Notes: generated by a model from the letters alone, not told the origin. Positions 44,606-54,331 are shown, counted from the stretch's first letter. The stretch: 64,000 nucleotides of DNA from Dehalobacter sp. DCA (GCF_000305775.1 NC_018866.1:310001-374000), one strand, 5' to 3'. Program-made: numbers and translations.

Positions 44606-45289
44606 ATGGAGAAGAGGGGGCAGCGTATATTAATTATTGATGATGAAATTCAAATCCGCAGATTTCTGCGCGTCAGTCTAACCAGCCATGGCTATGACGT
44701 GCAAGATACAGGAATGGGTAAAGCAGGTTTCGATAAGGTTTTTACATTCCATCCGGAACTGGTGATTTTAGATTTAGGGCTGCCTGATATGAGTGGCATT
44801 GAGGTGCTAAGCAGGATACGGGAATGGTCCAAAGTTCCAATCATTATTCTTTCAGTTCAGGAACAAGAAACGGATAAGGTTACGGCACTTGACAATGGAG
44901 CCGATGACTATGTTACAAAACCTTTTGGCATGGGTGAATTACTTGCCCGGATGAGGGCGACATTACGTCATGCCACCGGCGTTGAAGAGGAACCAATATT
45001 GAGGTTCGATGATTTGGTTATCGACTTCTCACATCGCCAAATTAAAGTTAATCAAAGAGAAATCAAACTTACGCCTACAGAATATGAACTGATGAAAAGT
45101 TTAGCACTGAATGCCGGCAAAGTTCTGACTCACAAGTATTTATTACGAACGGTTTGGGGACCGGAATACGAAACGAGTATTCAATATTTACGCGTCTTTA
45201 TGGGACAAATCAGACGGAAAATTGAGACTGATCCATCACGTCCCCGCCATATCATTACTGAACCGGGGGTTGGGTTCAGGTTATTGTAG
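44606..45289 (+). CDS. kdpE: KdpE-like response regulator
   Basis: A 227-aa OmpR-family regulator. Receiver with acidic pocket in IIDDE, phospho-acceptor Asp56 in VILDLGLPD and Lys in YVTKPFG; winged-helix DNA-binding domain (about 130-225) with KLTPTEYELMKSLALNAGKV (first 20) and the RVFMGQIRRKIE recognition helix. The ATG at 44606 follows GGAGG, inside the kinase gene's end. It forms a two-component system with the 43057 kinase and directly precedes the transporter gene, its likely target. Confidence 0.93.
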   Translation: MEKRGQRILIIDDEIQIRRFLRVSLTSHGYDVQDTGMGKAGFDKVFTFHPELVILDLGLPDMSGIEVLSRIREWSKVPIIILSVQEQETDKVTALDNGADDYVTKPFGMGELLARMRATLRHATGVEEEPILRFDDLVIDFSHRQIKVNQREIKLTPTEYELMKSLALNAGKVLTHKYLLRTVWGPEYETSIQYLRVFMGQIRRKIETDPSRPRHIITEPGVGFRLL

Positions 45290-45322
45290 AAAATATAAAA
45301 ATGAAGAAAAGAGTGTATAACG

Positions 45323-47233
45323 ATGTCTGGGGTCAACAATAAATTGGTGTGGTTAAGATTAAGAACAATGATATTTGGGCATCCCCTTGCCACGAAAAGC
45401 GCAGAAAACCAAAAGGTTGGGGTCTTTGGCGGCATTCCGGTATTTGGTTCGGATGTTATATCTTCTCAAGGTTATGCTCCGGATGCAATTTTATACATTT
45501 TAATTTTAGCGGGAACTGCAGGGTATGCAGCATCCATGAAGGTAACAGCAGCAATTGTACTATTGTTGTTTAGTATTTTAATGCTCTATCGCCGTACAAT
45601 CCAAAAATATGCCAGAGGTGGCGGATCTTATACTGTTGCACATGCGTATTTAGGAGAAAAAATGGGCCTGCTGGCAGGCGCCAGTCTGAGCATTGACTAT
45701 ATTTTAACAGTAGCTGTTAGTGTCAGCTCGGCAGTTGAGAATCTCACCGGTATATTTAGCTGGCTGGAACCAACGCCACATAAAGTATTGGCTGATTGTC
45801 TGATCATTGTATTTATGACTTTTGTAAATTTGCGTGGGATGAAAGAATCTGCCCGTCTTTTCGCCTTGCCGGTGTACACCTATATTCTCAGTATTTTAGC
45901 GCTTGTCGGGCTTGGCGTCTTTAAATATTTGATGTATGGAGTTTCTGTCCTGCCGGATTCTCAGGCCTTGATTGCAGCGAATACCCAAAGTGTGACCCTA
46001 TTTGTATTTTTGCGGGCAATGGCAGCCGGTACTACCGCGCTTACTGGAACTGAAGCTGTGAGTAACGGAGTATCAGCCTTTAAAGCCCCTGCCCAAAAGA
46101 GAGCCATTAATACACTATTTGTCCTTGGCTTGATTGTTGCGATAGGTCTTGTCGGGCTGGTATTTCTGGCAAGTCAGTATCAACTTGTTCCAAGCGATGA
46201 TAATACCATCATCAACCAGCTTGGATTACTGGTTTTTGGCAAATCGTTGATGTACTATCTATTAATGGCAGGAATAGCCTTGATTTTAATGATTGCCGCG
46301 AATACGCCTTTTGTAGGACTGCCCATTCTCTTAAGTCTCATGGCCCGCGATGGGTATGCCCCACGCTATTTCAAAAACCTTGGAGATCGATTGGTATACA
46401 GTTCAGGGATTTGGACCTTGAGTATTATCGGACTGCTTTTGATTATCATTTTTCACGGGAATACGCACAGTATGCTCCCTTTGTATGCTATCGGCGTGTT
46501 TATCAGTTTCTCTCTTACGGGTTTTGGTCTGGCAAGACATTGTATCAAGGATAAACCCAAGAATTTCCGCAGCGATTTTATCATTTTTGCATTCGGTGGA
46601 GCGATATCTTTTTTGATGTTTTTGGTATTCTTAGTTACAAAGTTTACTGAAGGGGCATGGTTAGTTGCTATTATTATTCCATTGCTTATGGTATTCTTCC
46701 ATATCGTCTCAAAAGTATACAAGCGGGAAATCATGCTCATTAAAGCGACAAAAAATGATATGGATGAATTTAATCATCAAATTGCCAGAATATCTGAGCG
46801 TCGTTCCAATGTGAACCTTTCGGAGTATAAAAGTAAGATTGTTGTTCCAGTGTTTGATCTGAACAAAATTGTTCTTAAATCACTCCTCTATGGTTATGAG
46901 CAAACGCCTCTCATTACAGCACTGCACGTAGCATCAGATAGGGAGAGGACAGAAAAACTGCAGAGACACTGGAAGGAAAACAATATACAAGTTGAGTTAG
47001 AGATCGTCGATTCACCTTATAGGGCTACTGTCCATGACTTGCTGCAATACCTTGATAAACTAGAAAATGACCCGCGTTATACTACGATCACTCTGGTTAT
47101 TCCCGAATTTGTTCCACCAAGGCTATGGCAGAACTTCCTACACAACCAAACCGGTCAATTAATGAAACTGTTACTTTTATTACGTAAGAGTATTTTAGTT
47201 ACCAGCGTACCTTATCATCCAGAGGAAAAATGA
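45323..47233 (+). CDS. KimA-type potassium/APC-superfamily transporter
   Basis: A 636-aa permease with about 12 membrane helices (residues about 45-465) and a cytoplasmic C-terminal domain of about 170 residues. The opening FGHPLATKSAENQKVGVFGG, the SSQGYAPDAIL helix break, YARGGGSYTVAHAYLGEK and SLSIDYILTVAVSVSS follow the B. subtilis KimA (YdaO) pattern, a K+/H+ symporter inhibited by c-di-AMP. Amino-acid transport remains an alternative for this superfamily. It starts 33 bp after the KdpE-like gene, so potassium control is the natural reading. Confidence 0.85.
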   Translation: MSGVNNKLVWLRLRTMIFGHPLATKSAENQKVGVFGGIPVFGSDVISSQGYAPDAILYILILAGTAGYAASMKVTAAIVLLLFSILMLYRRTIQKYARGGGSYTVAHAYLGEKMGLLAGASLSIDYILTVAVSVSSAVENLTGIFSWLEPTPHKVLADCLIIVFMTFVNLRGMKESARLFALPVYTYILSILALVGLGVFKYLMYGVSVLPDSQALIAANTQSVTLFVFLRAMAAGTTALTGTEAVSNGVSAFKAPAQKRAINTLFVLGLIVAIGLVGLVFLASQYQLVPSDDNTIINQLGLLVFGKSLMYYLLMAGIALILMIAANTPFVGLPILLSLMARDGYAPRYFKNLGDRLVYSSGIWTLSIIGLLLIIIFHGNTHSMLPLYAIGVFISFSLTGFGLARHCIKDKPKNFRSDFIIFAFGGAISFLMFLVFLVTKFTEGAWLVAIIIPLLMVFFHIVSKVYKREIMLIKATKNDMDEFNHQIARISERRSNVNLSEYKSKIVVPVFDLNKIVLKSLLYGYEQTPLITALHVASDRERTEKLQRHWKENNIQVELEIVDSPYRATVHDLLQYLDKLENDPRYTTITLVIPEFVPPRLWQNFLHNQTGQLMKLLLLLRKSILVTSVPYHPEEK

Positions 47234-47485
47234 TAAGATGCCGTTTAACCTGGAGTGATAAATCTTACGGTTCTTTTCTTATGCCGAAGTATTTTAGGGA
47301 ATTTTTACGGGCATATTAGTTTTAAGAGTGTGATGAAGAAAAAAATTCTTAACTATTTTACTTTATCTGTCGAAACGCTCAAACGGGATTACTCAAGTTT
47401 GAGAGAAATATTTAGGAATAAAAACGTCTCTTTCAAAAAACAGGGAATTCGTTATAAGGAGAAACGGTTTAAGGAGATGTTTACT

Positions 47486-48481
47486 TTGCACCCCGATAAA
47501 ATTTTCTACGAACCTGCTGTCTTGGACTTTGAGCTCGGGAGACAGCTTAAAGAAAAATTTGGCAGTGTTCCATGGCTGCCAATTGAAAACCACAACAATA
47601 TTGAGCAGCTGCGCAATAATCCTAACCAAGCATTTGCTAAAATGAAACGGCATCTTATTATCGGCGTACGGAAATCCTTAAACTACACGCCTAACCGTAA
47701 GGTCTCGGATTTCCTGGTACCATACACTTCTTCCGGCTGTAGCGCGATGTGCCTTTATTGCTATTTGGTATGCAATTACAACAAATGCTCATATCTCAGA
47801 TTATTTGTCAATCGCGAGCAAATGATGGCTAAACTGCTGAAAACCGCAAGCCGTTCGGAAAAAGACATTGTTTTTGAGATCGGCAGCAATAGTGATCTTG
47901 TTTTGGAAAATACAATTACGGGGAATCTGGAATGGACGATCGAACGCTTCAGTAAAAGCGAAAAAAGCTATCTTACATTTCCTACAAAGTTTGATATGGT
48001 GGAACCGATCCTTCCTCTTGACCACAGGGGGAGAATCATTATGCGTATGAGTGTGAACCCGGAGGAGATTATCCGGAAAATTGAGTTTGGCACAGCTTCT
48101 CTAAAAGCTAGGATCGGGGCAATCAACCGGATGTGCGACGCGGGATACCAGGTAGGGATGCTGATCGCTCCCGTTGTCCTAACCGAGAACTGGATGAAGC
48201 TTTACGAGGATTTGATAGAACAGTTAGCTGCGGAGCTTACGCCAAAAGTAAAAGAACAATTATTTATTGAAATTATTTTTATGACTTACAGCTTTGTACA
48301 TCGCGCAATCAATAAGGATGCGTTCCCAAATGCCGTTGAGCTGTTTGACAAATCTCTTATGACAGGGCGGGGACGGGGGAAATACTGCTACCGGGAAGAT
48401 GTCAGGGCAATGGGTGAACAATTTCTGAGAAAACAGCTTTCTAAAAAACTAAATCGCGTTCCAATTATCTATGTAGTCTAA
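47486..48481 (+). CDS. Spore photoproduct lyase-like radical SAM protein
   Basis: A 331-aa radical SAM protein aligning along its length with SplB: HPDKIFYEPAVLDFELGRQL start, HLIIGVRKSLNYTP, Cys85/89/92 in CSAMCLYCYL and the terminal GRGKYCYREDVRAMGEQFL. SplB repairs the spore thymine dimer. However, the hydrogen-donor cysteine (Cys141 of B. subtilis, in EASCTSD) is replaced here by Ser134 (EIGSNSD). The frame is open upstream to 47255; I chose the TTG at 47486 because AAGGAG lies 9 nt before it and the size then fits, but the ATG at 47333 or 47477 is possible. Confidence 0.8.
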   Translation: MHPDKIFYEPAVLDFELGRQLKEKFGSVPWLPIENHNNIEQLRNNPNQAFAKMKRHLIIGVRKSLNYTPNRKVSDFLVPYTSSGCSAMCLYCYLVCNYNKCSYLRLFVNREQMMAKLLKTASRSEKDIVFEIGSNSDLVLENTITGNLEWTIERFSKSEKSYLTFPTKFDMVEPILPLDHRGRIIMRMSVNPEEIIRKIEFGTASLKARIGAINRMCDAGYQVGMLIAPVVLTENWMKLYEDLIEQLAAELTPKVKEQLFIEIIFMTYSFVHRAINKDAFPNAVELFDKSLMTGRGRGKYCYREDVRAMGEQFLRKQLSKKLNRVPIIYVV

Positions 48482-48861
48482 AATTAGATTACCCACTGGG
48501 CTTTGAGTACCACAAGCATAGGGATAACAACGGTTGCCCTTGCTTATCTGAGTATGCCGGAAGAGCTTGGCGTTAAGAAAATAGAGTCAAAAAACAGGAT
48601 AAAGGGGACGGCTAAGACTGTACAGCTTGTCCCAAATTCATCAACGTTGATGAATTTGGGACAAGCTGTTTGTTTTCTTCTGTTTGTTTTCTTATTGTTC
48701 ACGATGCATTTCTCTATCAGGATGCCGGAATAGTCTGCATATCCATAAAAAAACTTCATATATTTCCATAGGTCATCATCAAGTGGAGCAAATCTTTTTA
48801 AAAAGTTTATACCTAATGGTGATGGATCATCAATCTCTAAGAATAGGTTAGGTGGTGGATT
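48482..48861. other. Gene-free region between splB-like and ubiD genes
   Basis: No convincing gene. The short open frames here have no ribosome site and no recognisable domain. It contains the 48-bp palindrome and, just before it, GGGGACGG with a matching TGTCCC 22 bp on, reminiscent of REP-type elements. Confidence 0.5.
48622..48669. repeat. Perfect 48-bp palindrome without loop
   Basis: Arms 48622-48645 (start ACAGCTTGTCCCAAATTCAT) and 48646-48669 are exact reverse complements with no spacer. TTTGTTTTCTTC follows on the plus strand, so it may also end the splB-like transcript. Confidence 0.9.
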
Positions 48862-50203
48862 ATGGCCGTTAAATCGTTGCGCAGTTGGCTGCATTTATTA
48901 GAACAGAAAGGAATTTTGCGGTATGTCAACAGGGAAGTTGACCGCCGCTACGAGTTGGCAGCCGTATCCAAAGTTTCAGATGGGCGATATACGCTTCAGT
49001 TCAATCATGTCAAAGGATCTAATATCCCTGTAGTAACCAATATTGCCCATAGCCGTGAGCTTTTGGCTTTGGCGCTTGGCGTCCGCAAAGAAAAGCTCGC
49101 TGAACATTTTGCCTGGGCACAAGGACATCCAGGAAAATGTATTATGGTTTCTACTGGGAAGGCCCCGGTAAAAAGCAAGATTTTACGTCCTGATCTGACC
49201 GGGTTACCGATTATTATTCATCATGAAAAGGACGGAGGAGCTTTTATAACCGCCGGATTAGTCATAGCCAAAGACCCTGAAACAGGAATACAAAATGTTT
49301 CAATTCATCGGCTGCTGCAAATGTTTTCTCCCCGTCACCTTGGCATTCTCATGCTCCCCCGACATCTCCAGCAAATATACAGAAAAGCTGAAGCGATGAA
49401 TGTCCCGTTGGATATCGCCGTTGTAATCGGAGTCGACCCGATACCATTGCTAGCCTCTCAAGCACAAGTTCCCTTGGGTTATGACGAAATATCTGTTGCA
49501 GCCGCCTTGTATGGGGAACCTCTTCCGCTGGTAAAATGTGAAACGGTAAATCTTGCAGTGCCGGCTCAGGCTGAAATAAATCCTTGAAGGCCATATGCTC
49601 CCGCATGTTCGTCATATGGAAGGCCCTTTTGGTGAGTTTCCCAAAACATATACGCCACCTTATCCCAAACCAATGATTGAACTTACGGCAATAACGACCC
49701 GGCAGGACCCAATCTACCATACAATTGTTCCTGCCAGCAATGAACACTTTCTGATTGGCGGGATTCCTCGTGAGGGTGGTTTGTTGGAAACAATGCGTAA
49801 AACTGTCTCCAACGTCAAACATGTCCGTTTTACGAGCGAAAGTTCCTGTCGTTTCCATGCAGTCGTTTCGATTGATAAAAAATCTGAGGACGAACCGAAA
49901 AATGCCATCGTCGCTGCCATTAACAGCAGCCAGGATATCAAGCATATTGTTATTGTCGATCAGGATATTAATATCTTTGATTCTAGGGACGTCGAATGGG
50001 CTATCGCTACCCGGACCCAGGCCGGCCGCGATGTCATTATCGCTCACGATCTGCCTGGCAACCTTCTGGATCCTTCAGCTACAAACTCCATAAGTGATAA
50101 AATGGGTATTGATGCGACCATGCCACTTGGACAATACGGACGTTTTGCTAAAATGCGCATTCCCGGCGAAGAAAAAATTTATCTTGATGATTATCTAAGG
50201 TGA
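48862..50203 (+). pseudogene. ubiD: UbiD-family decarboxylase, frameshifted
   Basis: A prenyl-FMN-dependent decarboxylase in two frames. Part 1 (48862-49587) covers the N-terminal and substrate regions up to NLAVPAQAEI; part 2 (in frame from about 49583 to 50203) continues LEGHMLPHVRHMEGPFGEFP and the C-terminal domain to IYLDDYLR. The joined product would be about 446 aa, close to normal. One extra base between 49576 and 49583 breaks it. Apart from that, the coding quality is good and the glutamate-rich active region is kept, so either a very young mutation or a sequencing error. No ubiX lies nearby. Confidence 0.85.
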
Positions 50204-50722
50204 CTAAAATCTTCCCATCTCATTTTGCAGGAGGTCAAGGCAGTAAGATGCCCTTTCCGTTTCGACAAACTTAGAAACAATATGAAACTATTTGACCAAG
50301 GAATTCAAAGCAATACAGAGAATATCTTTACCGTTAGAGTAAAGCCTTTTTCTGAATGACGTATGACAATGCGTTGTCATGGCTGGCGACCAGATCGCCT
50401 GGAACAGAAAAAGGGCCCAAGTCAGGACAGGAAGATTGAAAGGAGGTATGTCAGGCGGTCAGGAAGTGCTTAAGCGGCCGGGAGTCATCAATAGCAGCAA
50501 ACGAGCAATTTCTTGCAGGAGTGGTATTTGGCTGAATACTGCTGGTCGTAAGAGCCTGAGTGTCGGGCAGTCAATCTTCAGAATTGGTTTGGTTAGGAAA
50601 GATTCAAAACTAAAAAAGTCTGCCTGAGGTTAATCCGGTCGGAAATGGCAGACTCAACAAAAGGAGCCCTAAAACGGCTCCTCTTTTTGACGACCACGAA
50701 GGGCACGGAGCGGCAAGGCAGC
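50204..50722. other. Gene-poor region between ubiD and the helicase gene
   Basis: No gene can be supported. There are two short ATG frames with fair ribosome sites (one at 50282-50359, 25 codons), but neither shows a recognisable domain. The right end carries two hairpin terminators for the leftward helicase gene: AGTCTGCC / GGCAGACT (50617-50654, T-run on the minus strand) and the one at 50662. Confidence 0.5.
50662..50688. terminator. Bidirectional terminator
   Basis: 7-bp stem AGGAGCC / GGCTCCT, 7-nt loop, with CTTTTTG on the plus side and TTTTG on the minus side. It serves the leftward helicase gene and anything transcribed from the left. Confidence 0.8.
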
Positions 50723-52987
50723 TTAATTTAACTCTTGGATCGAAGCCTCATCTCTGTCCAGTTTCTTGATGCAGACGCTGAAGCGTTCTCTTAACGACTG
50801 GTCTGTTACGGCTTCCCGCATCTGGCGCAGTAAATCGATGGTCCGCCTTAAGACCGCGATAATATCTCCTTCATCGAGGGTGCAGAGCAGCTGAAGCTCG
50901 ATTAATGCGGCGCCTTTGCTCCAATAATACGCAAGGACGGCCGCCTTGGATTCAAAGCGCACAGCGTCAGGCCCGCAGATGCTCTGAATATAATTCAGGA
51001 TTTCCCTGACAGGCTTAAAATCAATTTGGTCAAACTTCTGGAAATACTCATTACGTTTGCTTTCATAATCAATACAGGAAATCAGCGCAGTCAGCTGGTC
51101 ATCATCCAGCTGTTCGATGATTCCTGAGTAAATCAATTCGGTTACCAGGATTTCCTGCACATAAATATATCTGGCGAGCTCCCCACGCGGCAAAAGCTTG
51201 TCATTTCCGATATAGCCTATTTGCTGCAGCAGGGCTTTTTTTCTTTCAAATTCGGAATTAAATGTGTTGTAATCCGGCATTGAGAACAATTGATTCTTGA
51301 GGTCCGTGATTTCTTTTTCGAGGTTCATCCAGTTTCCGGCGAAGGATTTACAGCTGTCGTTTTGTTTTCTGGTACATTTCTGGGGAACAGTCTTAAGGAT
51401 CTTCTCCCATTTCATGATTTTTCGGTGCATCTGACGCCCGAAAATCTTATTGCGGCGTCGCGGGTCCAATTTGGCATAGGCTTTGTGAAGCCTGTCCAAT
51501 TCTTTCTTTTTCGGGTAGTAATTCAGCGGACACCGATAGGTCCCGACATGCTCACAAAGGTTCTCTTTGGCTTGGGCTGATTGCTCGGACAGAAGACGAA
51601 TCTCTTCTTCTGTTTTTTGTGCGGTCAAGATATAGGAATGAGCAGCAAAACTTTTTTTGAAATAGGTTTCGATTTGCTCCGGCGATAATGTTGCCAGGAG
51701 ATTCAAAACTGTATTATAGGAAAGCCGAAACTGACTGGTCAGAGGTTCTAACTTGGCAATATCAAATTTTACCGGCGGTTCTTTTTCAAAGTAATTCAAA
51801 TCAACAATCGCAAAGGAATAACCGATCTCGTCAATACCGCGTCGGCCGGCTCTGCCGGACATCTGAAAAAATTCGTGGTTTGCCAGAGCCCTGAAACTGC
51901 GTCCGTCGTATTTGTTTAGGGAATCAAAGCAGACGGCCTTGACAGGATAGTTGATCCCGACACTGAAGGTCTCGGTACAGTACAGAACTGAGATCGTCTT
52001 GGCCAGGAAAAGATCCTCTACGACGGATTTCTGCAAAGGCAGCAGCCCGGCATGGTGATAGGCAATACCTTTCCGGCAGACCCTGAATAACTTGCGCGTG
52101 GAAGAGGACCAAGTATCTTCAGCACCAAAATGCTCCAAAAAAATGTTTTTCACTTCTTTGCTTTGTTCCGACGACAGGTAGTTTTTGATATTGGCCAGTT
52201 CATGCGCTTTATCGGCGCATTGCTTTCTACTGAATACAAAATAGAGGGTAGGAAGATATTGTTTATCAACAGTTTTGATCAGGTCAAGATGTGACGTCGG
52301 TTTAAACAGCGGGGAATTATCGGTTCTGTCCGTGGATTTAAGCTTCTGATAATAGAACCTGATCAGGTCATCATAGCCGATGATGCCGGTGTCCTGACAA
52401 AAATAATAATATTCCAGAGGAACGATCCTTTGCTGTTCCTCGATCAACACAACGGTGTCTTTGCGGATGGCCTCGATCCAGCCCTTCAGTTCCGCAGCAT
52501 TGGCAATTGTCGCACTTAAGCCCAGAATCTTAATATTTGGCGGAGCGAGAATGATGGATTCTTCCCAGACTGTACCTCTGTCCTCATCATTGAGCCAGTG
52601 AATTTCGTCAAAGATGATATAGGAAACGTGCTCCAGTTCCGGATCATTGGTGATAACCTGGTTGCGGAAGATCTCTGTCGTCATGATCAGTAGCGGGGCG
52701 CCAGGATTGATCACAACATCCCCGGTCATGATTCCAATGGTCTTGCTGCCAAATTGCCGGGAAAAGTCTTTAAACTTCTGATTGCTTAAGGCTTTGATAG
52801 GCGCGGTATAGATGATCCGTTGGCCTTCGCGGATCGATTTCTCGACCAGATAATCTGCTACCATTGTTTTTCCTGTCCCGGTAGGGGCTGAGACAATGAC
52901 GGAATGCCCGTGATTGATTGCTTCAATCGCATCCATTTGAAATTGGTCGAGTTTTAGTCCCTGATACTCGGAAATCACGCTGATCAC
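50723..52987 (-). CDS. Ski2-like DEAD/DEAH-box helicase
   Basis: A 754-aa superfamily 2 helicase of the Ski2/Mtr4 group. Motifs in order: Q-like DQFQMDAIEAIN, Walker A SAPTGTGKT (about 34-42), IYTAPIKALSNQK, DEIH box YIIFDEIHW, motif III LGLSATIAN, motif IV region FVFSRKQC, YHHAGLLP, and motif VI QMSGRAGRRG. The C-terminal part is helical with a Cys-containing stretch (ENLCEHVGTYRCPLNYYPKK). It probably remodels RNA; the bacterial function is not established. It stands alone, behind comFB in the same direction with a terminator between. Confidence 0.9.
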   Translation of the reverse strand: MISVISEYQGLKLDQFQMDAIEAINHGHSVIVSAPTGTGKTMVADYLVEKSIREGQRIIYTAPIKALSNQKFKDFSRQFGSKTIGIMTGDVVINPGAPLLIMTTEIFRNQVITNDPELEHVSYIIFDEIHWLNDEDRGTVWEESIILAPPNIKILGLSATIANAAELKGWIEAIRKDTVVLIEEQQRIVPLEYYYFCQDTGIIGYDDLIRFYYQKLKSTDRTDNSPLFKPTSHLDLIKTVDKQYLPTLYFVFSRKQCADKAHELANIKNYLSSEQSKEVKNIFLEHFGAEDTWSSSTRKLFRVCRKGIAYHHAGLLPLQKSVVEDLFLAKTISVLYCTETFSVGINYPVKAVCFDSLNKYDGRSFRALANHEFFQMSGRAGRRGIDEIGYSFAIVDLNYFEKEPPVKFDIAKLEPLTSQFRLSYNTVLNLLATLSPEQIETYFKKSFAAHSYILTAQKTEEEIRLLSEQSAQAKENLCEHVGTYRCPLNYYPKKKELDRLHKAYAKLDPRRRNKIFGRQMHRKIMKWEKILKTVPQKCTRKQNDSCKSFAGNWMNLEKEITDLKNQLFSMPDYNTFNSEFERKKALLQQIGYIGNDKLLPRGELARYIYVQEILVTELIYSGIIEQLDDDQLTALISCIDYESKRNEYFQKFDQIDFKPVREILNYIQSICGPDAVRFESKAAVLAYYWSKGAALIELQLLCTLDEGDIIAVLRRTIDLLRQMREAVTDQSLRERFSVCIKKLDRDEASIQELN

Positions 52988-53087
52988 CTGCTTTTATTTT
53001 GAAGTCGCAATCATTGTAACAGAGTAAATAGCGATAATCAAATCCAAGATTGGAAATCATTCAGCGGATAGCTACAACCATCCATAC

Positions 53088-53121
53088 AAAAGTAAAGACG
53101 CCTCATATCATTTGAAGCGCC
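53088..53121 (-). terminator. Terminator behind comFB
   Basis: 9-bp stem (GACGCCTCA / TGAAGCGCC, two imperfect pairs) followed on the minus strand by TTTACTTTTG. Confidence 0.65.
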
Positions 53122-53150
53122 TTCGTAACTGTCATTATTCCCATGCGGGT

Positions 53151-53438
53151 TTATTCTTCTTTCTGGTCAAGCGGATGGGACGGGAAAGAAGCAACTATCT
53201 GGGCAGCGCCAACGACTTCTGCCAAAACTCGGGCTTTGTCCGGAAACATTTGTGATTCAAAGTGCGTCATGACTTCGCCTTTTAAGGAAACATAATATCT
53301 CGGAGGGAAGCGGTTCAGTACAAAAGCCATTATGTCGGCCTGACACCGTTCGCATTTGCAAGGGATATTGGCGACGGGCAGATAATCTTCCAGTGTTTTC
53401 TTCACAATGACTTCACTAAAATTTTTTAGTTCATACAT
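53151..53438 (-). CDS. comFB: ComFB-like late competence protein
   Basis: A 95-aa protein matching ComFB: NFSEVIVKKTLEDYL at the start, a zinc-finger-like CKCERCQADIMAFVLNRFPP (Cys27, 29, 32) and PRYYVS. ComFB is encoded in the B. subtilis comF operon but its role is unclear; some ComFB proteins in other phyla bind c-di-nucleotides. It stands alone between the helicase and thiamine transporter genes, without comFA or comFC. The ATG at 53438 follows a GGGAGGATAAG region. Confidence 0.85.
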   Translation of the reverse strand: MYELKNFSEVIVKKTLEDYLPVANIPCKCERCQADIMAFVLNRFPPRYYVSLKGEVMTHFESQMFPDKARVLAEVVGAAQIVASFPSHPLDQKEE

Positions 53439-53566
53439 TAGTCTTATCCTCCCTGGGAAAAAATGCTTACCCTATTTTAACATATCGCGCCAAAGGGTAA
53501 AAGAACCCAGCGAGATTTCGAAAAAGTTTTTCAGGTATTGAAACATCTTCAAACGTTCTTTGAATA

Positions 53567-54316
53567 TCAAGTTCCCAGCAAGTGAAACAGTTTTGTCTTC
53601 AAAGGCAATATCCCGGAAGAAAAAATCAGCTCCGGATCACGCGGCCGGGGAAACGGAACGTCGATGACCTCGACAATTTTTGCCGGGTATTTGCTGAGTA
53701 CAAAAATTTTATCCGAAAGCAGGATTGCTTCTTCAATATCATGGGTAATAAAGAGCACGGTATGCTTGGTTTCAATCCAGATTGACAGCAGCCAAAGCTG
53801 CATTTCTCTGCGGGTCAGGGCATCAAGCGCCCCGAAAGGCTCATCCAAAAGTAGCGTGGACTGTCCGAATAGGATGGTTCGGAGCAGGGCGCCGCGCTGT
53901 TTCATGCCGCCGGAAAGCTGATGAGGATAGTAATCGGCAAAATCGAGCAGTCCAAAATGTTCCAAACCCTTGATGGCCTCGACTGAAGAGATTTTTTTAT
54001 CCTGGCGTATGAGATCGCAGCCCAGCGTTACATTTTCCCGAAGAGTCCGCCACGGAAGAAGCAGGTCTTTTTGAAACATGTAGCCGACATGTCCTGGCAT
54101 TCCGGTGATTTCTTGGTCATCGAGAAGGATTTGCCCCTGGTCGGGCTTTTCAATACCGGCGATAAGATTGCACAGCGTACTCTTGCCGGAACCGGAAGGC
54201 CCGATCAGGGAGACGAAAGAACCGCTCTCAATGGTCAGATTCAAATCCCGGAAAATCTCCATGGACTGACCGTTTTCGATATAGGTTTTCGAAAGGTTTT
54301 TTAAGGCAAGTGTCAA
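53567..54316 (-). CDS. thiZ: ABC transporter ATPase for thiamine precursor (ThiZ-like)
   Basis: A 249-aa ABC ATPase of the SsuB/TauB/ThiZ type. Walker A GPSGSGKST (about 39-47), signature LSGGMKQRGALLRTILF, Walker B TLLLDEPFGALDALTR and the H-loop LFITHDIEEA are all intact. It energises uptake with the permease at 55431 and binding protein at 54332. The TPP riboswitch upstream of the set, rather than the ATPase itself, identifies the substrate as a thiamine-related pyrimidine. It is the last gene of the operon. Confidence 0.92.
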   Translation of the reverse strand: MTLALKNLSKTYIENGQSMEIFRDLNLTIESGSFVSLIGPSGSGKSTLCNLIAGIEKPDQGQILLDDQEITGMPGHVGYMFQKDLLLPWRTLRENVTLGCDLIRQDKKISSVEAIKGLEHFGLLDFADYYPHQLSGGMKQRGALLRTILFGQSTLLLDEPFGALDALTRREMQLWLLSIWIETKHTVLFITHDIEEAILLSDKIFVLSKYPAKIVEVIDVPFPRPRDPELIFSSGILPLKTKLFHLLGT

Positions 54317-54331
54317 GGCGTCTGACCTCCG

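Noticed and set aside
48544-48894. 116-codon minus-strand frame opposite the palindrome and the ubiD start
   Set aside because: It overlaps the palindrome and the ubiD ribosome site, has no ribosome site of its own and no recognisable domain.
50379-50627. 82-codon plus-strand frame behind ubiD
   Set aside because: Basic, low-information composition, no ribosome site at its start, and it extends into the terminator region.
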